Notes: a model not told the origin generated them from the letters alone. Positions 24,769-33,440 are shown, counted from the stretch's first letter. The stretch: DNA of 64,000 bases from Halobacillus locisalis (GCF_013694105.1 NZ_JACEFG010000003.1:186001-250000), one strand, 5' to 3'. Made by a program: numbers and translations.

Positions 24769-25353
24769 TTATTGCCCTGCTTTACTGGATTGCTGATACA
24801 TCTCGACAAAGGAAGTGAAGGTGTGAACGAAGTCCTCCAGACGTGAAATAGTTCTTGAATCCTCTATCCGCCCGCTGTCAAAGTCGATTTTATTCTGAAC
24901 ACCCCCGACCAATACTTTCGGATGACTCATGACATTCGCATTCATAGCGGCTAGCGTCTGCCTTACTTGCATTTGAGCAAGGGCCGTCCCAGCTCCACCA
25001 GGTGTTGCTCCGGCAATCGCCACAGGGGTATTCATAAAGACAGACGAATTGCCAGGTCGGGAACCCCAGTCTAGTGCATTTTTTAATACGCCGGGAATGC
25101 CACTATTATATTCAGGTGTAACAATGACAACGCCGTCTGCTTGCTTGATCGTCTCTTTAAAAGTGGTCACGGCTTCCGGGTCACCATCTGCTTCTATATC
25201 TTGATTGAACAAAGGCAGCTCGCTTATATCTGCACTCGAGATATCCCACTTTTGGTCGGCCTTATCCGCAATAGCCTGCAATAGAATCTTATTATAAGAC
25301 TCTTTTCTTAAACTGCCTAAAATTGTTACAATACGTAAATTTTTTTCAGTCAT
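24769..25353 (-). CDS. NADPH-dependent FMN reductase family protein
   Basis: 194-residue flavodoxin-like oxidoreductase. GSLRKESYNK (13-22) is the FMN phosphate loop and TPEYNSGIPGVLKNALDW (about 79-96) the flavin-contacting loop, as in YhdA/ChrR/azoreductase-type quinone reductases. The start overlaps the stop of the carboxylesterase gene as ATGA. With the neighbouring dioxygenase, hydrolase and MarR regulator it fits a quinone or azo-compound detoxification set (inference from the Mhq system of B. subtilis). Confidence 0.9.
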   Translation of the reverse strand: MTEKNLRIVTILGSLRKESYNKILLQAIADKADQKWDISSADISELPLFNQDIEADGDPEAVTTFKETIKQADGVVIVTPEYNSGIPGVLKNALDWGSRPGNSSVFMNTPVAIAGATPGGAGTALAQMQVRQTLAAMNANVMSHPKVLVGGVQNKIDFDSGRIEDSRTISRLEDFVHTFTSFVEMYQQSSKAGQ

Positions 25354-25955
25354 ACTTCTCCATCCTCCTCATTACTTTTCCACCATTCAGCGGCTACATC
25401 AAATTCAGACTTCATCAATTCATGACCATGATCGGTCAAGGATAGAGAAGCCGAGGCTCCTAATCCAGTGAAGAATTTTTTCAAGGCTGCCGTTTGTCCA
25501 GGTGGTGCTTGTTGATCAATCGCACCGGCTGTCATCAATACTTTTTTACCTTCGAGATTTCCGTTTTCTAGATAATGCGTTGAAATACTAGGATGAAACA
25601 ATAGGGCACTTGTGAACAGATCTGGGTCTGACGTCAATAAGCTCGCAGCCATATTGGCGCCGTTAGAGTACCCGATTAAATGGAGATGTTCGATATTCTC
25701 AGCCTTTTTCTGAATAAAACGGATTATCTCTTCTGTCCGATTCTGCAACTCTTTTTTATCAAAAGAACCATTCTCTAAGCGAGTAAAATACCGGTGATTC
25801 CCTTTCTCCCCAACTTCCCCTCTTATACCGAGAACCGACATCGACGGATCTAATTGTGCAGAAACAGGCAGTAAATCTGTCTCTCTACCACCCATTCCAT
25901 GCAGGAGAATAAAGACATGGGCGGACTCATCACTATAATGAAAGAAATGTTTCAT
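25350..25955 (-). CDS. mhqD: Carboxylesterase/phospholipase-like hydrolase (MhqD-like)
   Basis: 201-residue alpha/beta hydrolase. Oxyanion LLHGMGG (18-24), nucleophile GYSNGA (Ser at about 97), acid in AGAIDQQAP and base in DHGHEL are all visible. In B. subtilis MhqD is co-regulated with ring-cleaving dioxygenases under MhqR; here the gene is divergent from such a dioxygenase, with a palindrome between them. The precise substrate is unknown. Confidence 0.85.
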   Translation of the reverse strand: MKHFFHYSDESAHVFILLHGMGGRETDLLPVSAQLDPSMSVLGIRGEVGEKGNHRYFTRLENGSFDKKELQNRTEEIIRFIQKKAENIEHLHLIGYSNGANMAASLLTSDPDLFTSALLFHPSISTHYLENGNLEGKKVLMTAGAIDQQAPPGQTAALKKFFTGLGASASLSLTDHGHELMKSEFDVAAEWWKSNEEDGEV

Positions 25956-25987
25956 CTTTTACCCCTCCATTCTATGGATTATGAATC

Positions 25988-26016
25988 TTGACTGTTCTTA
26001 AGTTTAGTACTAAACT
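25988..26016 (+). promoter_or_regulatory. Divergent promoter with palindromic operator (candidate MhqR site)
   Basis: TTGACT (25988-25993), a 17-nt spacer and TAAACT (26011-26016) form a sigma-A promoter for the dioxygenase gene. A perfect 16-bp palindrome AGTTTAGTACTAAACT (26001-26016) overlaps its -10; by symmetry it gives a TAAACT -10 for the leftward mhqD promoter too. Confidence 0.65.
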
Positions 26017-26096
26017 GATAATACATAAACAAGCAAAAAAATGCAATAGTAGGATCTGGAACAGCAATAAACCAAATGATAAAAGGAGACGAGAAT

Positions 26097-27056
26097 ATGA
26101 ATTTAAAAGGTATTCACCACGTATCTTCCCTAACGGCCAACGCAGAAAAGAACTTGGCCTTCTACAGGAAAGCATTAGGACTGCATTTAGTGAAAAAAAC
26201 GGTCAATCAAGATAACACTTCGTACTACCATCTGTTTTATGGAGACGAACAAGGGAACCCGGGGACAGAATTAACGTTTTTTGAAATTCCTAATTTGGCT
26301 GAAAATCATGAGGGGACCAATAGCATATCCAATGTGTCGTTGCGCGTAGCGTCCGATGAGGCTTTGTTCTTCTGGAAGGATCGTTTCACACAATTGGGTG
26401 TCGATCAATCACCCATCTCAGAACGATTCGGCCATAAGATTCTGCCGTTCCGAGATGCAGAAGGCCACCGAATGACCCTGGTGGCAGACCAATTTGACCA
26501 AAAGAATGGATTCGAACATACTGGGGAAAACAGCGATATTCCAGCAGTTTTTCAGATTCTCGGCCTTGGTCCCGTCAAATTGACCGTTCGATATCTGGAG
26601 CCGACCGCTCAAGTATTAACGGAACTGATGGGGTATAGAGAAGTGGGACAGTACACCTTTGAGGGGAACGAAATCCATGTTTTTGAAACCTTTGAAGGGG
26701 GATTAGACACGGAAATCCATGTCGAACAACGTAAAGACCTTCCAGAAGAAAGACAGGGACGCGGAGGAGTACACCATGTCGCTTTCCGGGTAGAATCAGA
26801 GGAAGAATTAAAGAAATGGGTCGAGCATATAGAACAGGATGGATTCGAAACATCAGGATTTGTCGATCGTTTTTATTTCCGTTCTTTATACTTCAGAGAA
26901 CCGAACGGGATATTGTTCGAGTTCGCAACGGACGGCCCTGGTTTTGATACAGATGAAGACCCAGGTCGCTTGGGTGAAACTTTATCGTTACCTACTTTCC
27001 TGGAACCGCAGAGAGAAGAAATCGAGAGCAAATTAAAACCACTGCCGACAGACTGA
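26097..27056 (+). CDS. Ring-cleaving dioxygenase, VOC family (MhqA/E/O-like)
   Basis: 319 residues from the ATG at 26097 with AAAGGAG upstream. Two tandem vicinal-oxygen-chelate modules: GIHHVSSLT (about 4-12) starts the first and GGVHHVAFRV (about 229-238) the second, with metal ligands expected at His7, His232 and the Glu in GILFEFATD (about 281). The full pattern (LVKKTVNQDN, YHLFYGDEQGNPGTELTFFEIP) is that of MhqO/MhqE hydroquinone-inducible dioxygenases. Followed 54 nt later by a MarR regulator in the same direction. Confidence 0.92.
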   Translation: MNLKGIHHVSSLTANAEKNLAFYRKALGLHLVKKTVNQDNTSYYHLFYGDEQGNPGTELTFFEIPNLAENHEGTNSISNVSLRVASDEALFFWKDRFTQLGVDQSPISERFGHKILPFRDAEGHRMTLVADQFDQKNGFEHTGENSDIPAVFQILGLGPVKLTVRYLEPTAQVLTELMGYREVGQYTFEGNEIHVFETFEGGLDTEIHVEQRKDLPEERQGRGGVHHVAFRVESEEELKKWVEHIEQDGFETSGFVDRFYFRSLYFREPNGILFEFATDGPGFDTDEDPGRLGETLSLPTFLEPQREEIESKLKPLPTD

Positions 27057-27110
27057 CGGCACACGATAAATTCGTAACAGATCAGTCCAAGTACAAAGGA
27101 GTTGCACGAT

Positions 27111-27557
27111 ATGAATGAGCATGAGAACAAAGAGTTATCTCAAAAAGAAAAACGGCTTGGATTGATGATCTGGTTTCGTCTTTCTCGTGTGTACAACCAA
27201 AGTATTCGTCTGAACAATGAATTCATGAAGCAGTGGGGGCTCACAAGCGCACAATTCGATGTGTTAATACAAGTCGGTGTCCACAAAGAACTTACGCAGA
27301 AAGAACTAGGAGAAAAATTGTTTGTAACCAAAGGAAATATCACACAACTGATTAGGAAAATGGAAAATATGGGATTGGTGAAGCGCGAGCAAAATTGGAA
27401 AACCAAAACGATTTCTCTAACGAAGCAAGGTGAAGAGCTATTTGAGGAAATGGTCCCTCAACAAGAACAATTCCAAGCCTCTCAATTTATGGGACTAGAA
27501 CCAGAAGAGCAAGTGATCTTGCACGATTTGTTAAAGAAACTCCAAAAAAACATGTAA
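27111..27557 (+). CDS. mhqR: MarR family regulator (MhqR-like)
   Basis: 148-residue winged-helix regulator from the ATG at 27111 (AAAGGAG upstream). Helix-turn-helix about 44-75 (LTQKELGEKLFVTKGNITQLI) and wing VKREQNWKTKTISLT. Located directly after the dioxygenase it likely controls the cluster. In B. subtilis MhqR responds to quinones; the family gives no direct proof of ligand here. Confidence 0.85.
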   Translation: MNEHENKELSQKEKRLGLMIWFRLSRVYNQSIRLNNEFMKQWGLTSAQFDVLIQVGVHKELTQKELGEKLFVTKGNITQLIRKMENMGLVKREQNWKTKTISLTKQGEELFEEMVPQQEQFQASQFMGLEPEEQVILHDLLKKLQKNM

Positions 27558-27565
27558 TTTGATAT

Positions 27566-27616
27566 GGGGACGGTTCTCGTGTTTGAGGGATTCAGCCAAA
27601 CATGAGAACCGTCCCC
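27566..27616. repeat. Family-1 inverted repeat
   Basis: Arms with CAAACATGAGAACCGTCCCC on the right; 8 nt after the mhqR stop. Confidence 0.94.
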
Positions 27617-27632
27617 ATAAAGGAGAGTGCAT

Positions 27633-28277
27633 ATGAAGGACAAAAACTTAGTGTGGTACGCGAGCTTTGGATCGAATATTAATGTGGATCGGTTTCTTTG
27701 CTACATAAAAGGAGGAAAGCCGGCGTTGTCGAACGATACCGAGAGGGGCTGCCGTGATATGACGCTTCCGAGAAGTGAGAAGCCATTCGTGATGAACCAT
27801 CAGCTGTATTTCGCGAAAGAAGCGGGGCGTTGGAATGGTGGAGGCGTCGGGTTTATTGACGTCGTGCGTGATCCGGCTTACCGGACGTACAGCAACATGT
27901 ATCTCGTGACCCGGGAGCAATTCCTGGACATCGTCGCGCAGGAGAACGGGCTCGACAGTTTCGACATGGATTTTGATGAAGTCATGGAAAAAGGCGCTAA
28001 AGTCGTCCAAGACTCTTGGTATGGCAACTTGCTCTATCTAGGAGATGAGGGTGGTTATCCGGTCTTCACGTTTACCAATCCTGAGCCGATGGCGCCGGAT
28101 GAGGTCAAAAAGCCGTCGGTGGAGTATTTGAGTACGATCATCACGGGGCTGCAAAAGTCGGCGGGCCTCGAGGAAGACGAGATCGTAGCGTACTTTATGG
28201 ATGTTCCGGGCGTGAAGGGGACCTATACAGAGCAGGAGTTACGGAATGTCGTGCGTGGGGACGGTTCTCGCGTTTGA
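27633..28277 (+). CDS. Gamma-glutamylcyclotransferase-like protein
   Basis: 214 residues from the ATG at 27633 (AAGGAG upstream). The beginning WYASFGSNINVDRFLCYIKGG is the YGSN-type substrate loop of the cyclotransferase-like fold, and GGGVGFIDVV and the acid in VTREQFLDIVAQEN support it. The rest resembles uncharacterised bacterial members with a histone-deacetylase-like label rather than GGCT itself. The last five codons (GDGSRV before the stop) are read from a family-1 left arm, so the original C-terminus has been replaced or trimmed. Confidence 0.75.
   Translation: MKDKNLVWYASFGSNINVDRFLCYIKGGKPALSNDTERGCRDMTLPRSEKPFVMNHQLYFAKEAGRWNGGGVGFIDVVRDPAYRTYSNMYLVTREQFLDIVAQENGLDSFDMDFDEVMEKGAKVVQDSWYGNLLYLGDEGGYPVFTFTNPEPMAPDEVKKPSVEYLSTIITGLQKSAGLEEDEIVAYFMDVPGVKGTYTEQELRNVVRGDGSRV
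28257..28276. repeat. Family-1 half element forming a C-terminus
   Basis: GGGGACGGTTCTCGCGTTTG at the end of the cyclotransferase-like gene, no right arm. It is the rightmost intergenic family-1 copy in the window and abuts the first 52-bp array. Confidence 0.85.
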
Positions 28278-28284
28278 TGGCCGA

Positions 28285-28570
28285 TATTTCGTGTAGCGAG
28301 CGCCGATCATGACGTTTTTCTAAAAAATCTTGATGAGTACCGTCGTGATCCGGCTGCATAAGACGGTTTTGAATCTACCAATGTCTGGAAAATGTTTTAA
28401 CCGTGCCCCTTACGACGTTTTTCATAGAATGAGATATTCTAAACCGTCGTAAGAACCCTGATAATGACGGTTTCGATAGAGTATTTTCAACAAAAGTGCT
28501 TTGATCCGCCAATGTAAACGATACCGCGAGAATATCAGAAAAAAGTGAATTCCCGAACATTTTCTATAAC
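28285..28570. repeat. 52-bp periodic palindrome array A
   Basis: Units begin near 28285, 28336, 28389, 28440, 28492 and 28541. Each is AAAACCGTCNTNA, a 9-10 nt centre, TNANGACGGTTTT and a 17-nt linker, with substitutions. Nothing else was found in the 350 nt before the pbuG riboswitch. Confidence 0.85.
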
Positions 28571-28630
28571 GATTGACCCACCCCGCACAGATTGTTATGA
28601 TTCTCCCTATCATTCAAAAATAGATACAAC

Positions 28631-28700
28631 ACCTTGTATAAGTTCAGGGATACGGCCTGAGCGTTTCTACCAGCTACCGGAAATAGCTAGTCTACAAGGG
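28631..28700 (+). promoter_or_regulatory. Purine riboswitch of pbuG, variant J3/1
   Basis: P1 CCTTGTA/TACAAGG, P2 TTCAGG/CCTGAG, L2 GATACGG, J2/3 GTTTCTACC, P3 AGCTA/TAGCT with L3 CCGGAAA. The J3/1 strand reads AGTC-TA instead of the usual GAC-TA, a one-base insertion or A73U change next to the ligand-pairing base. Confidence 0.88.
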
Positions 28701-28730
28701 AAACAACGAATTTGTTCTTTCCCTATGTGT

Positions 28731-28757
28731 AAGCGCCGGTAGATTGCCGGCGCTTTT
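28731..28757 (+). terminator. Terminator between riboswitch and pbuG
   Basis: AAGCGCCGG and CCGGCGCTT arms, then TTTTTT. CCGGTAG (28736-28742) could instead pair with CTACCGG (28674-28680) in P3/L3 of the aptamer, a possible antiterminator. Confidence 0.92.
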
Positions 28758-28809
28758 TTTGCGTCCAAATACAAGACGTTTTGTTTGATGAATAGAGGAG
28801 GAAAACATC

Positions 28810-30102
28810 ATGAGACAATTCTTCGAGTTCAACAAAAGAGAAACGAATTTCAAGAAGGAAACGCTGGCGGGAATCACCACGTTTCTTTCGATGGCCTATA
28901 TTTTAGTCGTCAACCCGATCATTCTAAGTGAATCGGGTATGGATAAAGGGGCGCTGTTCACGGCGACCGCGTTATCGGCGATTGTCGGATCGCTTTTGAT
29001 CGGACTGCTTGCCAACTTCCCGGTCGGCATCGCGCCCAGTATGGGGCTGAACTCATTCTTTACTTTTTCTGTCGTCATCGGGATGGGCATCGAGTGGCAG
29101 GTCGCGCTGACGGGCGTGTTTATCGCGAGCGTGATTTTCGTCATCCTCAGTCTCTTCAAAATCCGTGAAAAAATCATCAATGTGATTCCGAAAGATTTGA
29201 AGCATGCGATTGCAGGCGGAATCGGCTTTTTCATTGCCTTTATCGGGTTGAAAAATGCCGGCTTCGTCGTCGCCAATGAGGAAACGTTCGTATCGATCGG
29301 CGCGTTGACTTCGCCGGGGACGGCCCTTGCTGCGTTCGGTTTCGTTATTACGCTGATGATGCTTGTGCGCGGCATCCGCGGCGGGATTTTCTACGGCATC
29401 GTCGTGACGAGTATTCTCGGGATGTTCCTAGGGCTCGTCGATGTGCCGGGTTCGATTGTCGGAGAGGTACCGAGTCTTGCGCCGACCTTTGGAGTGGTTT
29501 TCCAGAACCTCGGCGATATTTTCACGCCTGAGATTCTAGCTGTCATTTTTACGTTTTTATTCGTAGCATTCTTCGATACCGCAGGAGCGCTGATTGCGGT
29601 TGCCAGTCAGGCTGGCATTATGAAAAATAACGAGATTCCGAATGCGGGACGTGCTCTACTCGCGGATTCGACTTCTGGTGTCGTCGGAGCGATCTTCGGT
29701 ACGTCGACGACGGCCTCCTTCGTCGAGTCATCAGCAGGTGTTGCTGTCGGTGGACGAACTGGATTTACGAGTGTCGTCATCTCGATCTGTTTCTTCATTG
29801 CGTTATTCTTCTCGCCAATTCTCGGTGTCATTACGCCTGAAGTGACGGCGCCCGCGTTGATCATCGTCGGTGCGCTGATGGCGACGGAAGTGAAAGAGAT
29901 CGACTGGAGCCGGTTCGAAATCGTCGTCCCAGCGTTTGTGACCGTGATCATGATGCCGCTGACGTTCAGTGTCGCGACCGGCATCGCGCTCGGATTCATT
30001 CTTTATCCGTTTGCGATGATCGCGAAGAAGGACTGGAAGCAGGTCCACCCGATCATGTACACGCTCGGCGGATTGTTCATTATGTATTTTGTCTTTTTGT
30101 AA
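28810..30102 (+). CDS. pbuG: Guanine/hypoxanthine permease (AzgA/PbuG family)
   Basis: 430-residue NCS2-superfamily carrier with about twelve membrane segments, GGAGG upstream. The start FFEFNKRETNFKKETLAGITTFLSMAYILVVNP is family-specific (segments ETLAGITTFLSMAYIL at 18-33), with GIAPSMGLNSFFTF (about 72-85), HAIAGGIGFFIAFIG and DTAGALIAVASQAG (about 257-270). Imports guanine and hypoxanthine with protons. Control by the guanine-type riboswitch just upstream matches B. subtilis pbuG. Confidence 0.95.
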   Translation: MRQFFEFNKRETNFKKETLAGITTFLSMAYILVVNPIILSESGMDKGALFTATALSAIVGSLLIGLLANFPVGIAPSMGLNSFFTFSVVIGMGIEWQVALTGVFIASVIFVILSLFKIREKIINVIPKDLKHAIAGGIGFFIAFIGLKNAGFVVANEETFVSIGALTSPGTALAAFGFVITLMMLVRGIRGGIFYGIVVTSILGMFLGLVDVPGSIVGEVPSLAPTFGVVFQNLGDIFTPEILAVIFTFLFVAFFDTAGALIAVASQAGIMKNNEIPNAGRALLADSTSGVVGAIFGTSTTASFVESSAGVAVGGRTGFTSVVISICFFIALFFSPILGVITPEVTAPALIIVGALMATEVKEIDWSRFEIVVPAFVTVIMMPLTFSVATGIALGFILYPFAMIAKKDWKQVHPIMYTLGGLFIMYFVFL

Positions 30103-30124
30103 AAAGGTTAAGTGGAGAAGTTAT

Positions 30125-30159
30125 GCGACATCGGGTATGCAGCCTGGTGTCGCTTTTTT
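30125..30159 (+). terminator. Terminator of pbuG
   Basis: GCGACA and TGTCGC outer arms with an inner GG/CC pair and TTTTTT tail. Confidence 0.85.
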
Positions 30160-30189
30160 GATCTCGGCGCTTTTCGCCGCGATCTTTGG

Positions 30190-30385
30190 TGAAAACCGAC
30201 GTGGCAAGCGTCCTTATGACGGTTTTGAATCAACAGTAGGATCAAAACCGTCATAATCGGTGCTCGTAAGACACTTTTCAACGGAAGGAGCCCTTGAAAA
30301 GGTTGTGAAGCACTGGATTATGACGGTTTCATGTCGATTCGGTGAACAAAAGCGTCTTGACCCGCGCACAACCTTAGATAAAAGA
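30190..30385. repeat. 52-bp periodic palindrome array B
   Basis: Units begin at 30192, 30244, 30297 and 30348 (steps 52, 53, 51). A perfect 15-bp stem TTATGACGGTTTTGA with its complement spans the linker between units 1 and 2 (30214-30257). Remaining bases to 30490 show nothing else recognisable. Confidence 0.88.
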
Positions 30386-30504
30386 ATCTACAACAAGCGG
30401 GGACAGGTACTTATTTGATATACTTAATGTAGGATCATTTACATTTATGAAACATTTCTAGACGTTGATTCGTATAGAAGAAAGAAACGAAAGGAGGAGT
30501 TTTG

Positions 30505-33354
30505 TTGGACAATAATTTCAATAACGTCAGCCAGCTGTCTTCTGCTCAGAAACAGAAGTGGAGTAAGCTCGGCAGGCGTTTAGGTAAAACAGTGGTCTTT
30601 TTCATCATTCTTGCCCTTTTAGTCCTCCTGTCGCTCAACTGGGTTACGGAATATATCTGGATGGGGACGGTCGGTTATCAGGAAACGTACATGACGATTC
30701 TGACGAGTAAGGTCATGCTTGGGATTGTCGGGTTTATTGTATTTTCTATTTTTACTTACATTACGCTTAGCTGGATTCGGAGGGTCTATGTCGGGTATTT
30801 CTCCGAGGAACAGCTGCCGGGTGTGGTGACGAGTAAGAAGCAGAGCCGTTTAGTGCTGCTTTCGGCTGCCTTGATTGTCGGGCTGCTTGGTAGCATGATC
30901 GTGCAGGGGGTAGGCTGGGAGCCGTGGCTGAAGTTCCTCAATTATGAACAATTTGGAATCACGGATCCTCACTTCGGTCGGGACGTTTCGTTCTACATGT
31001 TCGTTCTGCCGTTCATCGAGTTTGTGTTATCGATGGTGCTTGGTCTTGCGATCTTTTTCTTCTTTGTCCAAATCGGATTGTATTCGGTTTACCAGATGTA
31101 CATGAAGAGTCGCAACGCGCAGACGCATATGGGTGTGACGCTTGCTGTCATCGGCGTGCTGCTTGCGGCGCAGCATGTGCTCGAGCCGTTTCATTCGCTC
31201 CTCACCAATCAGGTGAATGCGTTCCAAGAAAGTGTCGTCCATGGTTTGAGTTATACGGATGACGTCATCAACAACCCGGCATCGTATGTGCTTGCGGGTG
31301 TGGCATTGCTTGGAACGGTGTGGGTGATTTGGTCGTTGTTCCGTGGCAATTGGAAAGGCATGATTGCTCCGATTGTCCTTTATTTTGTCGTCGGGATCCT
31401 TGCTCAAGGGGCTTCGATGATTGTACAAAATTTCGTCGTATCGCCGAGTGAATTCTCTCGTGAGAGTCCTTATTTAGAGGAGAACCTTTCGATGACTCGT
31501 ACAGCCTATGATTTTGATAATATGACAGAAGATCAGCATCCGGGAGCGGCTTCGCTCGACCAGGAGTTGGTCGACCGGAACGCGGGAACGTTCGATAACG
31601 TCAGAATCAACGATAGTCGCCCGATTTTGGATGTGTACAATCAGCTCCAGACGTTCCGTACGTATTATGAATTCAATGACATCGACATCGACCGTTATAT
31701 GGTCGACGGAGAATACACACAAGTATTCCTTGGCGCGCGTGAACTGAATACGTCCGACTTGCCGTCTCAGGCGCAAACGTGGGAAAACCAAAACCTTCGT
31801 TACACGCACGGCTACGGGATCGCGATGAGTAACGTGCACGAAATTACGCCGCAGGGTCAGCCGGAATATATGGTTCAGAACCTGCCGCCTCAAGGGGAAA
31901 TCGAGATTACGCGTCCTCAAGTGTACTTCGGTGAAGAAGAGTATGATTCCGTCGTCGTGGACAGTGGCGTAGAAGAGTTCGACTACCCTGCAGGGGATGA
32001 GAACATGTCGAACCGTTTTGAAGCCGATACCGGAATCCAAATGTCCGGTCTCAATCGTGCGCTTTTCGCTCTTGATGAAGGATCGTTCCGGATGTTCGTC
32101 TCAGAGCAAGTGACCGGCGATAGTCAGTTATTGCAGACGCGAAACATCATGGATCGTGTGGAGCGCATTGCGCCGTTCCTATCGTATGACGATGATCCGT
32201 ATATTTTTGTAAGAGATGATGGCACGATGGCTTGGATGATCGATGCGTATGTGACGGAAGAAAATTATCCGTACTCTGAGCCGTACTCCGGCAATCAGAG
32301 TTACATCCGCAACTCGGTGAAAGTGACCGTCGATGCGTACACAGGGGAACCGACTTTCTATGTAGCGGAGCCGGATGAACCATTGCTTCAGACGTATCAA
32401 CAGATGTTCCCGCAGTTGTTCACAGAAGAGATTCCGGAAGACGTGCGCAATCACTTCCGTTATCCGATCGATCTCTTCAAAGTGCAGTCTCAAATGTATC
32501 AGACGTACCATATGACGAACCTTGAAGTGTTCTATAACCGGGAAGATTATTGGGAAATCCCGACAGAGAAATACTTCAATGAAGACGTTCAGATGGAGCC
32601 GTACTATGTGACGATGCGTCTTCCGAATGCAGAGGAAGAGGAATTCGTCCTCATGACGCCGTTCACACCAAGGAACCGTCAGAATATGATTGCCTGGATG
32701 GGTGTTCGAAACGATGGAGAAAACTACGGTGAGATGATGGTCTATGAGTTTCCGAAGCAGGAAAACATTTATGGGCCGCAGCAAATTGAAAACCGGATCA
32801 ACCAAGACAGTAACATTTCCCAACAGTTGAACTTATGGTCACAAGGTGGATCTGAAGTCATCAGAGGAAACTTACTCGTCCTGCCGATTGAAGATACGAT
32901 TCTCTATGCTGAACCGATCTATATCCAGTCGTCGAACGAAACATCACTCCCTGAAGTGAAACAGGTCATTGTCGCCTATCAGAACCAGATTGTGATGGAG
33001 CCGACATTCGACCGAGCGCTTGAAGTCTTGCTATCACGGATCGATCCGGAAGCGGAAGCACCTGAAGATGATGGTGCGGAAGAGACGCCGGATGCCGGAC
33101 CTTCGATCGAGTCGAACGAAGTGCTTCAGCAATTGTCCGATCTGTTCGATCAGTATCAGCAGCAGATGTCTCAAGGAAATTACGAAGAAGCCGGAGCGAT
33201 CATGGAAGAAATCCAGTCCATGTTGCAAAATTCACAGCAGCTTCAGCAGCCGGATGCGCCTGAGGGCGAAGGATCTGGCACTGGAGAGTCTGATGATTCT
33301 GGCGGAACGGATTCGGAAGAGTCTGAGTCTGATTCAACAGATACAGAAGAGTAA
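30505..33354 (+). CDS. UPF0182 family large membrane protein
   Basis: 949 residues from the TTG at 30505 (GGAGG 7-nt upstream; TTG at 30502 also possible). About seven membrane helices lie in residues 28-325, then a large extracytoplasmic part of about 600 residues contains family stretches NVRINDSRPILDVYNQLQ, FRTYYEF and YGIAMSNVHEI. The end is a low-complexity acidic tail (last 45 residues mostly Glu, Asp, Ser, Gly, Gln). UPF0182 proteins occur in Actinobacteria, Cyanobacteria and some Firmicutes, function unknown. The acidic tail fits a salt-adapted surface protein. Confidence 0.92.
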   Translation: MDNNFNNVSQLSSAQKQKWSKLGRRLGKTVVFFIILALLVLLSLNWVTEYIWMGTVGYQETYMTILTSKVMLGIVGFIVFSIFTYITLSWIRRVYVGYFSEEQLPGVVTSKKQSRLVLLSAALIVGLLGSMIVQGVGWEPWLKFLNYEQFGITDPHFGRDVSFYMFVLPFIEFVLSMVLGLAIFFFFVQIGLYSVYQMYMKSRNAQTHMGVTLAVIGVLLAAQHVLEPFHSLLTNQVNAFQESVVHGLSYTDDVINNPASYVLAGVALLGTVWVIWSLFRGNWKGMIAPIVLYFVVGILAQGASMIVQNFVVSPSEFSRESPYLEENLSMTRTAYDFDNMTEDQHPGAASLDQELVDRNAGTFDNVRINDSRPILDVYNQLQTFRTYYEFNDIDIDRYMVDGEYTQVFLGARELNTSDLPSQAQTWENQNLRYTHGYGIAMSNVHEITPQGQPEYMVQNLPPQGEIEITRPQVYFGEEEYDSVVVDSGVEEFDYPAGDENMSNRFEADTGIQMSGLNRALFALDEGSFRMFVSEQVTGDSQLLQTRNIMDRVERIAPFLSYDDDPYIFVRDDGTMAWMIDAYVTEENYPYSEPYSGNQSYIRNSVKVTVDAYTGEPTFYVAEPDEPLLQTYQQMFPQLFTEEIPEDVRNHFRYPIDLFKVQSQMYQTYHMTNLEVFYNREDYWEIPTEKYFNEDVQMEPYYVTMRLPNAEEEEFVLMTPFTPRNRQNMIAWMGVRNDGENYGEMMVYEFPKQENIYGPQQIENRINQDSNISQQLNLWSQGGSEVIRGNLLVLPIEDTILYAEPIYIQSSNETSLPEVKQVIVAYQNQIVMEPTFDRALEVLLSRIDPEAEAPEDDGAEETPDAGPSIESNEVLQQLSDLFDQYQQQMSQGNYEEAGAIMEEIQSMLQNSQQLQQPDAPEGEGSGTGESDDSGGTDSEESESDSTDTEE

Positions 33355-33358
33355 GAAA

Positions 33359-33392
33359 GAGAGCCTGATCCTATCGAAGGATCAGGCTCTTC
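33359..33392 (+). terminator. Hairpin after the UPF0182 gene
   Basis: AGAGCCTGATCC and GGATCAGGCTCT with a 7-nt loop; only a short T-run. A near-identical hairpin occurs at 33744-33779. Confidence 0.8.
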
Positions 33393-33440
33393 ATGGTTTT
33401 GAGAAAGCTACTTTCGGTTCTACCAAGTTGAGAAGGGGCA

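Noticed and set aside
30661-30672. GGGGACGGT inside the UPF0182 gene as another family-1 element
   Set aside because: Only 11 nt match and the protein segment is an ordinary loop; no arm or inverted partner is present.
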